Assembly (NCBI RefSeq): GCF_008629655.1 | Contig: NZ_VWSG01000005.1 | Location: 62,001 to 126,000 of the forward strand | Reading direction: 5' to 3' | Source: Paenimyroides baculatum | GTDB lineage: Bacteria; Bacteroidota; Bacteroidia; Flavobacteriales; Flavobacteriaceae | DNA: 64,000 nt | Shown: positions 35,413 to 45,567 of the stretch, in pieces | How the letters are laid out: every line of letters begins with the position of its first letter | How positions within the stretch are numbered: position 1 is the stretch's first letter | The notes under the pieces: model-generated | Seen by the model: only the letters and a program-made list of their open reading frames with translations | Databases searched by the model: none | Told to the model about the DNA's origin: nothing | Made by a program: the position numbers and the translations under genes

Positions 35413-35838
35413 ATGGAAACACAAAACTTTAAAGGTTTCAATATTCGAGTTTATGCTTTGTGCATTATGAACAACGAACTTTTAACTTTAAAAGAACCTT
35501 TTGCTGGAAATATGGTAGTGAAACTGCCCGGTGGCGGATTGGAGTTTGGCGAAGGAACTGCCGATTGTTTAAAGCGGGAATTTAAGGAAGAACTGAATCT
35601 GGAAATTACCATTGGCGATGCTTTTTACATTCAGGAAGATTTTGTGCAATCGTTAGCAAAAGACGGCAAACAGCTGTTAACGCTGTATTTTCTCGCCACT
35701 ATTATAAATTTACACAATTTAGAAATCATTGATAAAAATATTCAGGAAGTAAATTGGATTCCGTTAACAGCGAATAATCCGTTTACATTGCCGGTAGATA
35801 AAATAGTTTTCAATAAATTGCAGTCAAAATTAAGTTAG
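35413..35838 (+). CDS. Nudix hydrolase
   Basis: A 141-residue Nudix protein with the Nudix box at about 41-63: GGLEFGEGTADCLKREFKEE, followed by LNLEI; Asn takes the place of the usual Gly near the end of the box, a tolerated variant. It hydrolyses a nucleoside diphosphate linked to another moiety; the substrate cannot be predicted. It is divergent from the SatD-like operon with the dyad array between them, so both may answer to the same regulator. Confidence 0.92.
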   Translation: METQNFKGFNIRVYALCIMNNELLTLKEPFAGNMVVKLPGGGLEFGEGTADCLKREFKEELNLEITIGDAFYIQEDFVQSLAKDGKQLLTLYFLATIINLHNLEIIDKNIQEVNWIPLTANNPFTLPVDKIVFNKLQSKLS

Positions 35839-35868
35839 CAAGCCTTGTAAAAGCTATCTTTATTAAAA

Positions 35869-36267
35869 ATGATGTTTATGTTTAAAGACATTCCTATAAT
35901 ATACGTTATTGCCTCATTGTTTTTAATGTACCTTATCGCCTATTTTGTAAGGTTTAGAAACAAAAATGTTGATGCTTTTGATAAAATGAAACTATCGCTT
36001 GTTCTTTTCGGAATTTATGCAATAGTTTTATGGCTTTGTTTACCAACAACACCTGCATTAGAAACTTTTGGATATCCTGAAACAGCTAGCGACATAAAAA
36101 CCGACGGTCAAATTTTAAGGCTTTTACAAGATTATAACAAGGCAATTGTACGAACTGCAAATGTTCTACATTGGTTTTTATTCGGATTTATATTCTTTTT
36201 CATGACCAATATTTATCTGTACACCACGCATCGCGAAAACCAGTTCAATTCTAAAAACAAACAATAA
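35869..36267 (+). CDS. Small membrane protein of unknown function
   Basis: A 132-residue protein with three predicted helices (IIYVIASLFLMYLIAYFV, LVLFGIYAIVLWLCLP and FLFGFIFFFMTNIYLY) and a polar loop with YPETASDIKTDGQILRLLQD. Not a family I recognise. The first two Met codons are both possible starts. It lies 30 bases after the Nudix gene and 20 before the GT9 gene, so is probably in the same transcript. Confidence 0.75.
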   Translation: MMFMFKDIPIIYVIASLFLMYLIAYFVRFRNKNVDAFDKMKLSLVLFGIYAIVLWLCLPTTPALETFGYPETASDIKTDGQILRLLQDYNKAIVRTANVLHWFLFGFIFFFMTNIYLYTTHRENQFNSKNKQ

Positions 36268-36286
36268 TAATTTACGTAACGTAATA

Positions 36287-37351
36287 ATGAGCTTAAAATC
36301 TAAAGCAAATATTGTTCGCAGAAAGCTAATGCATTCTTTAACCCACAATATTGGGAAAAAATCTGTTGGCGACATGCAGAAAAAAGCACATAACTTTAAA
36401 GTAAACCGCGTATTAATAAGCCGTCCCAACCATCGTTTGGGAAACATGCTTTTAATAACGCCGCTGGTTCAGGAAATAGCAAACACGTTTCCAAACTGCA
36501 CCATAGATCTTTTTGTAAAAGGAAAAATAACGCCGATTATCTTTCAGAATTATCCGCAGGTTAAAAACATTATCGAACTTCCTAAAAAACCATTGAAAGA
36601 TTTCTCGGAATATCTAAAAGTGTGGTTTTCGTTAAAACGTAAAAAATACGATTTGGTAATTAATGTAGAAAAAGGCTCGTCTTCGGGCAGAATATCAACA
36701 ATAATTCCATCGGCAGATTTTAAGTTTTATGGCGATGATTTCGAAGAATTAAAAGATAAATACAACGATATTGAACATATTGCGAAATATCCGGTTTATA
36801 ATTTCCGTCGATTTTTAGAAGTTTTAAATCAAAAACCTTTAGAAGGAGATGTTCCTATTTTAGATTTAAAATTATCAGAAGCAGAATTAAATCAAGGCAA
36901 ACAAGACTTATTAAAGGTTACGAAAAACGATACACGAAAAACCATTGCATTTTTTACGTTTGCTACGGGCGCTAAATGTTATTCGGTGGAATGGTGGAAC
37001 GATTTTTACGAAAAATTCTATCCAAAATACGCTGAAGAATATAATTTAATTGAAATTTTACCGGTTGAAGATATTTCGCAGTTAGAACGAAAACTGCCAA
37101 CTTATTACAGCAAAGACGTTCGCGAAATAGCATCGTTAATGGCAAATTGCGAATTGATTGTTGCGGCAGATTCCGGAATGATGCATTTAAGCAGTGCAGC
37201 ACTAACGCCAACAATTGGGTTATTTTCGGTAACACGCACCGAAGTTTATGCGCCTTACGGTAATGGCAGTACGTTTATAGATACCAACAAACAGTCACAA
37301 ACCGATATCATCGAGGAAATAGACCAGATTCTATCAACCAAAAAAAGTTAA
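36287..37351 (+). CDS. Glycosyltransferase family 9 (heptosyltransferase-like)
   Basis: A 354-residue GT-B enzyme: RVLISRPNHRLGNMLLITPL, the N-terminal phosphate-sugar loop of GT9, and near the end ADSGMMHLSSAALTPTIGLF (about 300-320), the nucleotide-sugar-binding ADSG motif of LPS heptosyltransferases. It probably adds a heptose or other sugar to the LPS core. The N-terminal 45 residues are rich in Lys and Arg and come before the usual GT9 start, so could form a membrane-associating lead. Confidence 0.9.
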   Translation: MSLKSKANIVRRKLMHSLTHNIGKKSVGDMQKKAHNFKVNRVLISRPNHRLGNMLLITPLVQEIANTFPNCTIDLFVKGKITPIIFQNYPQVKNIIELPKKPLKDFSEYLKVWFSLKRKKYDLVINVEKGSSSGRISTIIPSADFKFYGDDFEELKDKYNDIEHIAKYPVYNFRRFLEVLNQKPLEGDVPILDLKLSEAELNQGKQDLLKVTKNDTRKTIAFFTFATGAKCYSVEWWNDFYEKFYPKYAEEYNLIEILPVEDISQLERKLPTYYSKDVREIASLMANCELIVAADSGMMHLSSAALTPTIGLFSVTRTEVYAPYGNGSTFIDTNKQSQTDIIEEIDQILSTKKS

Positions 37352-37407
37352 AACAAATACAACGTTGTAATTTAATTTAACGCAATTAGTATCTTTAAAA
37401 ACAAAAA

Positions 37408-38799
37408 ATGAAATTAAAAGATTTATCCGATCAGTTAGGAATATCGTTAGAAAGCTTACAAAACTTTATTTACGACTTTAACATCGATTTAGGTTTTTGT
37501 ATAGACGACAACTTCAACGTAAAAGAAGAATTTAAAAATTTTGCAGAAAAAAACATTGCATTTTTAAAGAAGTATAGCAAGGATCATGCGAAAGAAAAAA
37601 CACTTTCAGATATTGCAAAAGTCATAAAAGTAAGCGAAGAAAAGGTGTTGGAATTTTTTGTATCGAACGGAATTCCTGAAGAAGCCGCCAAAAATATAAA
37701 AACGAACCTTTCTAGTTACTTGATACATTTATATATTGGGGGTAAGTATGATTTTATAGATAAAGCTTTCCCGGAACCCGACAACTACAACAACAAAAGT
37801 TTGGTGGGTTATACCGATTTGTTTTTCTATTTGAACGATATGCTGGATCCTTTTATAAACAAAGAACAGCTGCAAACGTGGGGAATATCAAAACCCGCAG
37901 GAATTGTATTGTACGGACCACCGGGAAGCGGAAAAATATTCTGGGCACGTAAAATGGCGCAGATGATCGGTTACGAGTTTGTTCATGTTTATAAAGATTA
38001 TCTGGCTGGAAACCTGAAAACCAGCAAGAATTCGTTTACTAACTTTTTAAACACCAAAATGCAGCATCCTAAAACCATGCTGTTTATAGATTCGTTAGAT
38101 GAGCTGGTAAGCAGAAACGAAAACCAAACGTTCTTCTCTGAAAATATAGAATTGATAAATACCATTTTGCGTCATTCAAAAAAAGACATTCATCAGGAAT
38201 TGCTTGTGGTAGGATCGGCAGAAATATTGAGCTTATTTGATGATGAAATATTATCGCCCGGAAATTTTGATATGCAGATACCTGTTTTTCCACCCAATTC
38301 AGACGAACGTGCACAACTGATTATTTACCATCTGGTTCAAAATCTGGTAGAAGATTCACCGCTTTTAAATATTTTAAAAACACACAAAGCATTGTGCAAA
38401 TCGTTCTGGGAGCCTATTGCAAACGAAATGAGATTGTTTTCAAACACAATGATTATCGATTTTACACAATCGTTGAAAAAACGTTTGTATGCACTGCACC
38501 GAAAAGACGAAACCAAAAACATAGAATTGAACGATAAAATTTTATCAGCATCATTCAATGAGGCGAAAGCAAAACTTACAGCAGAATATATTAAAAGATG
38601 TGCGGTATTTTTATTGGAGGCAAAGCAAAACGTTGGACAAGACTTTTCTCACAGAATTTTAGAACTGGAAGCCGATCTGGAATCATATCAGGCAAAAAAA
38701 CCGCCAATCAATAAAATAGGCTTTAAACAGGTGAACGAAGAAAGTGCCGTTATTGTTGAAACACCATCTCCTTCAGCACCAACAGATTTAATAATATAG
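37408..38799 (+). CDS. AAA-family ATPase with N-terminal helical domain
   Basis: A 463-residue protein. Residues 1-110 look like two small helical HTH-like modules (LKDLSDQLGISLESLQNFI and LSDIAKVIKVSEEKVLEFF); then a classical AAA module with Walker A GPPGSGKI (170-177) and Walker B MLFIDSLDEL (224-233). The residue after the P-loop Lys is Ile, not Thr/Ser, which normally coordinates Mg2+, so ATP hydrolysis may be altered. A C-terminal helical lid follows. Substrate and partners are unknown. Confidence 0.85.
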   Translation: MKLKDLSDQLGISLESLQNFIYDFNIDLGFCIDDNFNVKEEFKNFAEKNIAFLKKYSKDHAKEKTLSDIAKVIKVSEEKVLEFFVSNGIPEEAAKNIKTNLSSYLIHLYIGGKYDFIDKAFPEPDNYNNKSLVGYTDLFFYLNDMLDPFINKEQLQTWGISKPAGIVLYGPPGSGKIFWARKMAQMIGYEFVHVYKDYLAGNLKTSKNSFTNFLNTKMQHPKTMLFIDSLDELVSRNENQTFFSENIELINTILRHSKKDIHQELLVVGSAEILSLFDDEILSPGNFDMQIPVFPPNSDERAQLIIYHLVQNLVEDSPLLNILKTHKALCKSFWEPIANEMRLFSNTMIIDFTQSLKKRLYALHRKDETKNIELNDKILSASFNEAKAKLTAEYIKRCAVFLLEAKQNVGQDFSHRILELEADLESYQAKKPPINKIGFKQVNEESAVIVETPSPSAPTDLII

Positions 38800-38894
38800 T
38801 ACAAAAACAATTAATTAATCACAGAAATATAAAACACCTGCATTACTAAAACAACAATATTTCATTTTTTTTAGGCAATGTAAAACAAGTTTCC

Positions 38895-38902
38895 TATTTT
38901 TG
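38895..38902 (+). promoter_or_regulatory. -7 promoter box of sucC
   Basis: TATTTTTG, a perfect TAnnTTTG match, 24 bases before the sucC ATG. Confidence 0.65.
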
Positions 38903-38926
38903 TACATCTAAAAAACATATAATTCA

Positions 38927-40120
38927 ATGAATTTACACGAATTTCAAGGTAAACAGATACTTTCTAGTTATGGTGTACGTGTACAACGCGGTCATGTAGC
39001 TAATACGGCAGAAGAAGCAGTAACAGTAGCAAAACAATTAACAGAAGAAACCGGTACAGGTTGGCATGTAATCAAAGCTCAAATTCATGCTGGTGGTCGT
39101 GGTAAAGGCGGCGGTGTTAAATTAGCAAAGAATTTAGACCAGGTTAAAGAAATAGCAGGCCAAATTATTGGTATGGATTTAATTACTCCACAAACTCCTC
39201 CAGAAGGTAAAAAAGTAAACAAAGTATTAATTGCTGAAGACGTTTACTATCCTGGCGACGGTGAAATTTCAGAATTTTATATGTCTGTATTATTAAACAG
39301 AGCCACTGGAAGAAACATGATTATGTATTCTACCGAAGGTGGAATGGATATCGAGGAAGTTGCAGAACATACACCTCATTTAATCTTTACAGAAGAAATT
39401 GATCCATCTGTTGGTTTACAAGGTTTCCAAGCACGTAAAATTGCTTTTAACCTAGGTTTATCAGGTGGTGCATTCAAAGAAATGGTTAAGTTTGTTGATT
39501 CATTATACAACGCTTACATTGGTTGCGATGCTTCAATGTTCGAAATCAACCCGGTTTTAAAAACATCTGACGATAAAATTATTGCTGTTGATGCTAAAGT
39601 AACTTTAGACGACAACGCATTATACCGCCATGCAGATTATGCTGAAATGCGCGATGAATCAGAAGAACGTCCAATCGAAGTTGAAGCTAAAGCAGCAGGT
39701 TTAAACTATGTTGATTTAGATGGAACTGTAGGTTGTATGGTTAACGGTGCAGGTTTGGCAATGGCTACTATGGATTTAATTAAGTATGCAGGTTTTGAAC
39801 CAGCTAACTTCTTAGACGTAGGTGGAACTGCTGATGCAAAACGTGTTGAAATCGCTTTCCGTATCATCTTAAAAGATCCAAACGTAAAAGCAATTTTAAT
39901 CAACATTTTTGGTGGAATTGTTCGTTGCGACCGTGTAGCTCAAGGTATTGTTGATGCGTACAAAAACATGGGTGACGAAATTAAAGTGCCAATTATTGTA
40001 CGTTTACAAGGAACAAACGCAGATTTAGCTAAACAAATTATCGACGAATCTGGTATGCCAATTTTATCGGCTATCGAATTCCAAGAAGCATCAGATCGCG
40101 TAAAAGAAGCATTATCATAA
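38927..40120 (+). CDS. sucC: Succinate-CoA ligase (ADP-forming) subunit beta
   Basis: The 397-residue product has the ATP-grasp domain with [41 protein letters not shown] and [27 protein letters not shown] and the [10 protein letters not shown] loop, all as in SucC. It couples succinyl-CoA to ADP phosphorylation in the TCA cycle. The alpha subunit gene sucD is not adjacent, a usual situation in Flavobacteria. Codon use is even and GC is higher than average, as for a highly expressed gene. Confidence 0.97.
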   Translation: MNLHEFQGKQILSSYGVRVQRGHVANTAEEAVTVAKQLTEETGTGWHVIKAQIHAGGRGKGGGVKLAKNLDQVKEIAGQIIGMDLITPQTPPEGKKVNKVLIAEDVYYPGDGEISEFYMSVLLNRATGRNMIMYSTEGGMDIEEVAEHTPHLIFTEEIDPSVGLQGFQARKIAFNLGLSGGAFKEMVKFVDSLYNAYIGCDASMFEINPVLKTSDDKIIAVDAKVTLDDNALYRHADYAEMRDESEERPIEVEAKAAGLNYVDLDGTVGCMVNGAGLAMATMDLIKYAGFEPANFLDVGGTADAKRVEIAFRIILKDPNVKAILINIFGGIVRCDRVAQGIVDAYKNMGDEIKVPIIVRLQGTNADLAKQIIDESGMPILSAIEFQEASDRVKEALS

Positions 40121-40149
40121 TCAGATAATATTCTAACCAAATATATAGA

Positions 40150-40181
40150 TAAGTCCGATAATTGTATCGGGCTTATTTTTT
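40150..40181 (+). terminator. Intrinsic terminator of sucC
   Basis: An 11-bp stem (TAAGTCCGATA / TATCGGGCTTA, one G-T pair), ATTG loop, T-run. Confidence 0.85.
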
Positions 40182-40203
40182 TGTGCTTTATTTTTAAAAA
40201 CGA

Positions 40204-40233
40204 TTGTTAAAATAAAAGGTTTTTTTACATTTG
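40204..40233 (+). promoter_or_regulatory. Full -33/-7 promoter of the 40254 gene
   Basis: TTG at 40204-40206, a 19-bp spacer and TACATTTG at 40226-40233: both halves of the Bacteroidota consensus at standard spacing, 20 bases before the ATG. Confidence 0.7.
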
Positions 40234-40253
40234 ATAAAAATTCAGAAAAAGAC

Positions 40254-41024
40254 ATGGAAACAAATAACGAACATTTTCAAGAAAGCAAAACAGAAATCAA
40301 ACCAAAGAAATCTAAAACAGGTTTGATTATTTTACTAGTAATACTTGGTTTTATATTAATTGGCGCTGGTGGATATTTCTTTTTAGATTACAAGCACCGT
40401 ATGGCAACTATCGAAAATGAAAAAGAATATTCTCAAGAACGTTTAGATGCCATAAACGGAATTTTTTCTGTAGCAGAATACGATAACATTCCGGAAAACT
40501 ACCGTGAACACATCTATGATTTTTTAGCACACAACAGTTATTTAGACGGAACGTACTTTTTAACCAAAATTGCAGACCGTGCAAAATCGGTTTATGCATT
40601 TGGCGATTTTACGGATGATGACAATGATGAAGACGATTTAGCGGTTTTGTTTGAAAATAACGATTACACAAGCAGTATGCTGGTAATCTTTAATCATAAA
40701 GGCGAAGGTTTGTACATTAAAAATTTCGAAAATGAATTGCCTACCATAAATGCTTTTAAAGTTGGTGCAAAAATCTACGAAAACGAAGCAAAACTAACAC
40801 CTGCTTCTTGTGGTGGTTTAATGATTAAGACCGACTACCGAAAAGAAGCTTTGGTTTACAACAAAAAAACAAAAAAATTCAATTCACATTATCAGTACAC
40901 TGAAGACGATATCAAATCAATGAACGAGCCAGAAGAATATTATGACGAAGGTTATGAGGAAGAAAGTACCGAGGAAGTGCCAGAAGCATCAATCATTAAC
41001 TCAATAAATCAAGATAGCCATTAA
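40254..41024 (+). CDS. Membrane-anchored protein of unknown function
   Basis: A 256-residue protein with a charged cytoplasmic N-terminus (about 1-22), one membrane helix (TGLIILLVILGFILIGAGGYFFLD), then an exported domain of mixed structure with ADRAKSVYAFGDFTDDDNDE and LVIFNHKGEGLYIKNF. The C-terminal 30 residues are acidic (EEYYDEGYEEESTEEVPE). I do not recognise a family. It has its own promoter and terminator. Confidence 0.82.
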   Translation: METNNEHFQESKTEIKPKKSKTGLIILLVILGFILIGAGGYFFLDYKHRMATIENEKEYSQERLDAINGIFSVAEYDNIPENYREHIYDFLAHNSYLDGTYFLTKIADRAKSVYAFGDFTDDDNDEDDLAVLFENNDYTSSMLVIFNHKGEGLYIKNFENELPTINAFKVGAKIYENEAKLTPASCGGLMIKTDYRKEALVYNKKTKKFNSHYQYTEDDIKSMNEPEEYYDEGYEEESTEEVPEASIINSINQDSH

Positions 41025-41036
41025 GCTATCTTTTTT
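41011..41036 (+). terminator. Intrinsic terminator after the 40254 gene
   Basis: AAGATAGC / GCTATCTT 8-bp stem with a 6-nt loop holding the stop codon, then a T-run. Confidence 0.7.
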
Positions 41037-41160
41037 CTTTTAACATAGTAGGAAAATAGAAATTAGTTTGTTAAATTAGATAATATCAAAACCAACTGAC
41101 AAAAAAATTTAAGGTACAGATTTTGATATGTTAATTAAAAAAAACCCTAAATATTATAAA

Positions 41161-43704
41161 ATGGACGACAATTTTTCACCAAGAGTAAAGGAAGTAATTA
41201 CCTTTAGTAGAGATGAAGCTTTACGTTTAGGGCACGATTATATTGGTACAGAGCATATCATGCTTGGTATTTTGCGCGAAAGCCAAGGCGAAGCAATCAC
41301 GATATTACAAAACTTATCAATTGATTTGGAATTTCTTAGAAATCGATTTGAAGCATTGATTCCAGAGAACCCTAATAAAATTATTAACACTGAGAAGAAG
41401 AACATTCATCTTACAAAACAGGCAGAAAACGCTTTAAAAAGAGCTTTTCTGGAAAAAAAATTATATAAAACCGATGTAATTAACACCGGACACATTTTAA
41501 TGTCGATACTTAGAAACACAGAAGATCCAACAACTATTCTTTTGAATCGATGCAAAGTTGATTACGACAATTCGAAAGAAGAATTTGTGAGTTTGTTATC
41601 AAATTCAGAATCTTTAAGCGAGCAACCTCGTAACAGTGCGTTTGACGATGAGGAAAGAGGTGACAGTATGTCAGATAACTTCAATAATCCGTCAGCACAA
41701 AATAAAGCAGGCAAAAAATCTAAAACTCCGGTATTAGATAATTTTGGTCGCGATTTAACCGAACTGGCAGAACAAGGAAAACTGGATCCTGTTGTAGGTC
41801 GTGAAAAAGAAATCGAACGTGTTTCGCAAATCTTATCGCGCCGTAAAAAGAACAATCCGTTGTTAATTGGTGAACCAGGTGTGGGTAAATCTGCTATTGC
41901 AGAAGGCTTGGCATTGAGAATCATTCAAAAGAAAGTATCGCGCATTTTGTTCAACAAACGTGTGGTAACTTTAGATTTGGCTAGTTTGGTTGCTGGTACA
42001 AAATACCGCGGTCAGTTCGAAGAGCGTATGAAAGCCGTAATGAACGAATTGGAAAAGAACGATGATATCATTCTTTTTATCGATGAAATTCATACCATTG
42101 TTGGTGCCGGCGGTGCAACAGGTTCATTAGATGCTTCGAACATGTTCAAGCCTGCATTGGCTCGTGGAGAAATTCAATGTGTTGGTGCAACAACGTTGGA
42201 TGAATACCGTCAGTATATTGAGAAAGACGGAGCTTTGGAACGTCGTTTTCAAAAAGTAATTGTAGAACCTACTACGGAAGAAGAAACAATTACCATTTTG
42301 AACAACATTAAAGCAAAATACGAAGATCATCATAACGTAATTTATACGCCGGAAGCTATTGAAGCCTGCGTGAAATTGACAAGCAGATATATGAGTGAGC
42401 GTTTCTTACCAGACAAAGCTATTGATGCGTTGGATGAAGCAGGATCTCGTGTACATATTACAAACATTGAAGTTCCGGACGATATTTTAAATCTTGAAAA
42501 AGAATTAGAAGAAGTTCGCGAAAAGAAATCAGATGCTGTTAAACGTCAGAAATACGAAGAAGCTGCGGCTTTACGTGATGATGAAAAACGTATTGAAAAA
42601 GATTTAGCGGTTGCACAAGAACGTTGGGAAGAAGATTCTAAAAACAATAAAATTACTGTTACTGAAGAGCATGTTGCCGATGTAGTTTCAATGATGACAG
42701 GCATTCCGGTAAATAAAATTGCACAAGCCGAAAGTAAAAAACTGGCAAAATTACCAGATGCCATTAAAGGCAAAGTTATCGGTCAGGACGAAGCTGTGGT
42801 TAAAATTGCAAAATCGATCCAAAGAAACCGTGCAGGCTTAAAAGATCCTAACAAACCAATTGGTTCGTTTATCTTCTTGGGTCAAACCGGTGTTGGTAAA
42901 ACGCAGTTGGCTAAAGTTATCGCAAAAGAAATTTTCGATTCTGAAGATGCTTTGATCCGTATTGACATGAGTGAATACATGGAAAAATTTGCCATTTCAC
43001 GTTTAGTTGGTGCACCTCCGGGATACGTTGGATACGAAGAAGGCGGCCAGTTAACTGAAAAAGTCCGCAGAAAACCTTATTCGGTAATTTTGTTAGACGA
43101 GGTTGAAAAAGCGCATCCGGATGTTTTCAATATGTTATTGCAGGTTTTAGACGACGGACATTTAACAGACAGTTTAGGTAGAAAGATCGATTTTAGAAAT
43201 ACGATTATTGTAATGACATCGAATGTTGGTGCACGTCAGCTGAAAGATTTCGGTACAGGTGTTGGTTTCGGAACCAAATCTAAACAAGACCAGCAGGAAG
43301 ATCTAACCAAATCGGTTATTGAAAACGCTCTTAAAAAAGCTTTTGCACCTGAATTTTTAAACAGAATAGATGATGTGGTTGTGTTCAATGCTTTAGAAAA
43401 AGAGCATATTCACAAAATCATCAATATTGAAATTGAAAAACTATACGAACGTGTAAACGCTTTAGGTTATCAGTTAGAATTAACAACCGAAGCTTTAGAT
43501 TTCATTGCAGATAAAGGTTTTGACAAACAATATGGAGCGCGTCCGTTAAAACGTGCCATCCAAAAGTATGTGGAAGATTTATTGGCAGAAGAAATCATCA
43601 ACGGAAACATTCATGAAAATGATGTACTGTTAATGGATAAAATTAAAGACGAAGAAGCTTTAAAGGTGACTATTAAAAACACCAATTCTTCTTTAAAGAA
43701 ATAA
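41161..43704 (+). CDS. clpC: ATP-dependent Clp protease ATP-binding subunit ClpC
   Basis: I start at [15 protein letters not shown], the typical beginning; the open frame runs 11 codons further up from 41128 with a Lys-rich lead not expected in the family. The 847-residue protein has two Clp_N repeats ([15 protein letters not shown]), Walker [10 protein letters not shown] in AAA1, a UVR-like coil ([18 protein letters not shown]) typical of ClpC, Walker [10 protein letters not shown] in AAA2 and [17 protein letters not shown]. It unfolds proteins for ClpP. Confidence 0.97.
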   Translation: MDDNFSPRVKEVITFSRDEALRLGHDYIGTEHIMLGILRESQGEAITILQNLSIDLEFLRNRFEALIPENPNKIINTEKKNIHLTKQAENALKRAFLEKKLYKTDVINTGHILMSILRNTEDPTTILLNRCKVDYDNSKEEFVSLLSNSESLSEQPRNSAFDDEERGDSMSDNFNNPSAQNKAGKKSKTPVLDNFGRDLTELAEQGKLDPVVGREKEIERVSQILSRRKKNNPLLIGEPGVGKSAIAEGLALRIIQKKVSRILFNKRVVTLDLASLVAGTKYRGQFEERMKAVMNELEKNDDIILFIDEIHTIVGAGGATGSLDASNMFKPALARGEIQCVGATTLDEYRQYIEKDGALERRFQKVIVEPTTEEETITILNNIKAKYEDHHNVIYTPEAIEACVKLTSRYMSERFLPDKAIDALDEAGSRVHITNIEVPDDILNLEKELEEVREKKSDAVKRQKYEEAAALRDDEKRIEKDLAVAQERWEEDSKNNKITVTEEHVADVVSMMTGIPVNKIAQAESKKLAKLPDAIKGKVIGQDEAVVKIAKSIQRNRAGLKDPNKPIGSFIFLGQTGVGKTQLAKVIAKEIFDSEDALIRIDMSEYMEKFAISRLVGAPPGYVGYEEGGQLTEKVRRKPYSVILLDEVEKAHPDVFNMLLQVLDDGHLTDSLGRKIDFRNTIIVMTSNVGARQLKDFGTGVGFGTKSKQDQQEDLTKSVIENALKKAFAPEFLNRIDDVVVFNALEKEHIHKIINIEIEKLYERVNALGYQLELTTEALDFIADKGFDKQYGARPLKRAIQKYVEDLLAEEIINGNIHENDVLLMDKIKDEEALKVTIKNTNSSLKK

Positions 43705-43722
43705 AGTAAATTATTTTAAAAG

Positions 43723-43850
43723 CTGTTTAAATAGCAATTATTAGTCAAGCTGAACTTGATTCAGCTTCTCATAATTTTGTAAATCAGAATAATGAGATTC
43801 CGGATCAAGTCCGGAATGACAGAATATAATGTTTTTTAAACAGTTTTTTT
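43723..43850 (+). terminator. Split terminator around the family-A repeat
   Basis: CTGTTTAAA (43723-43731) pairs with TTTAAACAG (43835-43843), which is followed by seven Ts. The 103 bases between hold the family-A repeat. I read it as a clpC terminator whose loop was enlarged by the repeat; the stem is only 9 bp so termination strength is uncertain. Confidence 0.4.
43744..43820. repeat. Dispersed palindromic repeat, family A, copy 1
   Basis: A 77-bp element made of two hairpins: GCTGAACTTGATTCAGC and TTCCGGATCAAGTCCGGAA, joined by TCTCAT...ATGAGA, which also pair, so the whole can fold as one nested palindrome. A second copy is at 49792-49863. It starts with GTCA and ends in TGAC, like short mobile palindromes. 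Confidence 0.75.
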
Positions 43851-43876
43851 ATACCTTTTAATCAGGAAAAAAGGCT

Positions 43877-45532
43877 ATGAATCAGATCAGAAAAATTAAA
43901 CGTATCGGCAACGTAATCAGCATCTTATCCAAATACGGATTCGATGATATCATTGCACGAACAAGTGCAGAAAAGTTTCTGCCAAAGGGTTTCTTAAAAT
44001 CAAAACGGGGCGAAGAAATTTTTAAGCTTGGCGTTTACAAGCGTGTGCGTTTGGTTTTGGAAGAATTAGGACCAACATACGTTAAATTAGGACAGATGTT
44101 CAGCAATCGAGAAGACATTCTGCCTGCCGAAATGATTGCCGAATTAGCCGAACTACAAGACAATGTTCCGCCAGAAGAATTGGATATTTACAAAAAAATA
44201 GCCGATGAACTGCTGATAAATCCCGATGAACATTTTGAATACATCAACCCTACTCCCATTGCTTCAGCCTCTATTTCACAGGTTTATGTAGCACGGTTGG
44301 TTAATGGCGAAAAAGTGGTTATCAAGGTTAAAAGATCAACTATTGACGAAATCATAAGATCGGATATCATGATCATGAAGGATCTGGCAAAAATTCTTGA
44401 AAAGAATTACGATGCTGCCAGAAAAATGAGTTTAACACAGCTGATTAATTCGTTCGAAAACAATATGTATCGCGAATTATCGCTTACAAACGAATTTCAT
44501 AATATAGAAAAGTTCCGCAAAAACTTTGAAAATCGTTCTGAAGTTTACGTTCCAAAAACTTTTAAAGAACTATCTAACAACAACATTTTAATTATGGAGT
44601 TTATCGATGGTTTTAAGGTAAACAACAAAGAAAAAATCATTGAAAACGGCATGTTGCCTAAAGATGTTGCGCAAACCGGTATTGTGCTGTTTATGAAAAT
44701 GGTGTTAGAAGACGGTTTTTTTCATGCCGATCCGCATCCGGGCAACGTTTTTATAATGAACGATCAAAAGTTCTGTTTTATCGATTTTGGATCTATGGGT
44801 CAGATCATGAAAGGCGATATGGAACTTTTAGAGGGAATTATTGAAAGTTTCTTGATTCAGGATGCCAAGAAAATTATTAGATTAATGAAACGTTTGGCAA
44901 TTGAATATCATATTGAAGACGAAAAAACGCTGGAACGTGAAATTTATGATATTTTCCACATGCTGGAACATACTGCTTTGAACGAAATCAACGTGAACGA
45001 TATTGTAGCAAAAGTAAAATCGATTATGGCGAAAAATCATGTATTGATGTCCGAATTTATTTATTTGCTGTTACGCGGAATATCGATTATTGAAGGAATT
45101 GGTAAGCAGTTAGATCCCGAATTAAATGTTATGGAAAGCATGCGTCCGTATGCAAACGAATTGGCTTTAAAAAAATACGGACCAAAACAAATCGCTCAAA
45201 AATCGTTAAAACATTTAAAGATACTTGCTGCAAACCTGCAAAATTTACCCGACGATTTAACTGTTTTATTAGAAAAGATAAAAGACGACAAATTAAAAGT
45301 GAACTTTGAAGTAGAAGGTTTAGAAGATATGCGAAAAACCCTTCAAAATGCATCTAACAGATTGACGTATGCCATAATTATTGCGGCTTTATCCATAGGA
45401 TCATCAATTTTAATGATGGCACATATTCCGCCGCTTTTCTTCGGAAATTCACTTTTAGGCTTGCTTGGATTCATCATTTCGGGTATTTTAGGCATCACCA
45501 TTATTTATTCTATCTGGAAAAAAGACAAATAG
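43877..45532 (+). CDS. ABC1/UbiB-family atypical kinase
   Basis: A 551-residue ADCK/UbiB protein: LGPTYVKLGQMFSNRED carries the KxGQ motif, PIASASISQVYVARL the alanine-rich nucleotide loop, HADPHPGNVF the catalytic loop and FIDFGSMG the metal-binding DFG. Two membrane helices close the C-terminus (LTYAIIIAALSIGSSILMM; LLGFIISGILGITIIY). In other bacteria UbiB supports ubiquinone synthesis; in Flavobacteria, which use menaquinone, its role is less clear and may concern lipid or quinone transport. Confidence 0.93.
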   Translation: MNQIRKIKRIGNVISILSKYGFDDIIARTSAEKFLPKGFLKSKRGEEIFKLGVYKRVRLVLEELGPTYVKLGQMFSNREDILPAEMIAELAELQDNVPPEELDIYKKIADELLINPDEHFEYINPTPIASASISQVYVARLVNGEKVVIKVKRSTIDEIIRSDIMIMKDLAKILEKNYDAARKMSLTQLINSFENNMYRELSLTNEFHNIEKFRKNFENRSEVYVPKTFKELSNNNILIMEFIDGFKVNNKEKIIENGMLPKDVAQTGIVLFMKMVLEDGFFHADPHPGNVFIMNDQKFCFIDFGSMGQIMKGDMELLEGIIESFLIQDAKKIIRLMKRLAIEYHIEDEKTLEREIYDIFHMLEHTALNEINVNDIVAKVKSIMAKNHVLMSEFIYLLLRGISIIEGIGKQLDPELNVMESMRPYANELALKKYGPKQIAQKSLKHLKILAANLQNLPDDLTVLLEKIKDDKLKVNFEVEGLEDMRKTLQNASNRLTYAIIIAALSIGSSILMMAHIPPLFFGNSLLGLLGFIISGILGITIIYSIWKKDK

Positions 45533-45555
45533 TTTTACAAAACACCAACTTTTAG

Positions 45556-45563
45556 TACATTTG
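45556..45563 (+). promoter_or_regulatory. -7 promoter box of smpB
   Basis: TACATTTG, a perfect TAnnTTTG match, ending four bases before the smpB ATG; predicts a leaderless mRNA. Confidence 0.65.
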
Positions 45564-45567
45564 CACC

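Noticed and set aside
41128..41160. Upstream start of clpC
   Set aside because: The 11-residue Lys-rich lead is not seen in the family; [12 protein letters not shown] is the canonical start.
41562..41924. Minus-strand ORF of 120 codons in clpC
   Set aside because: Antisense shadow of the AAA1 region; no start context or known domain.
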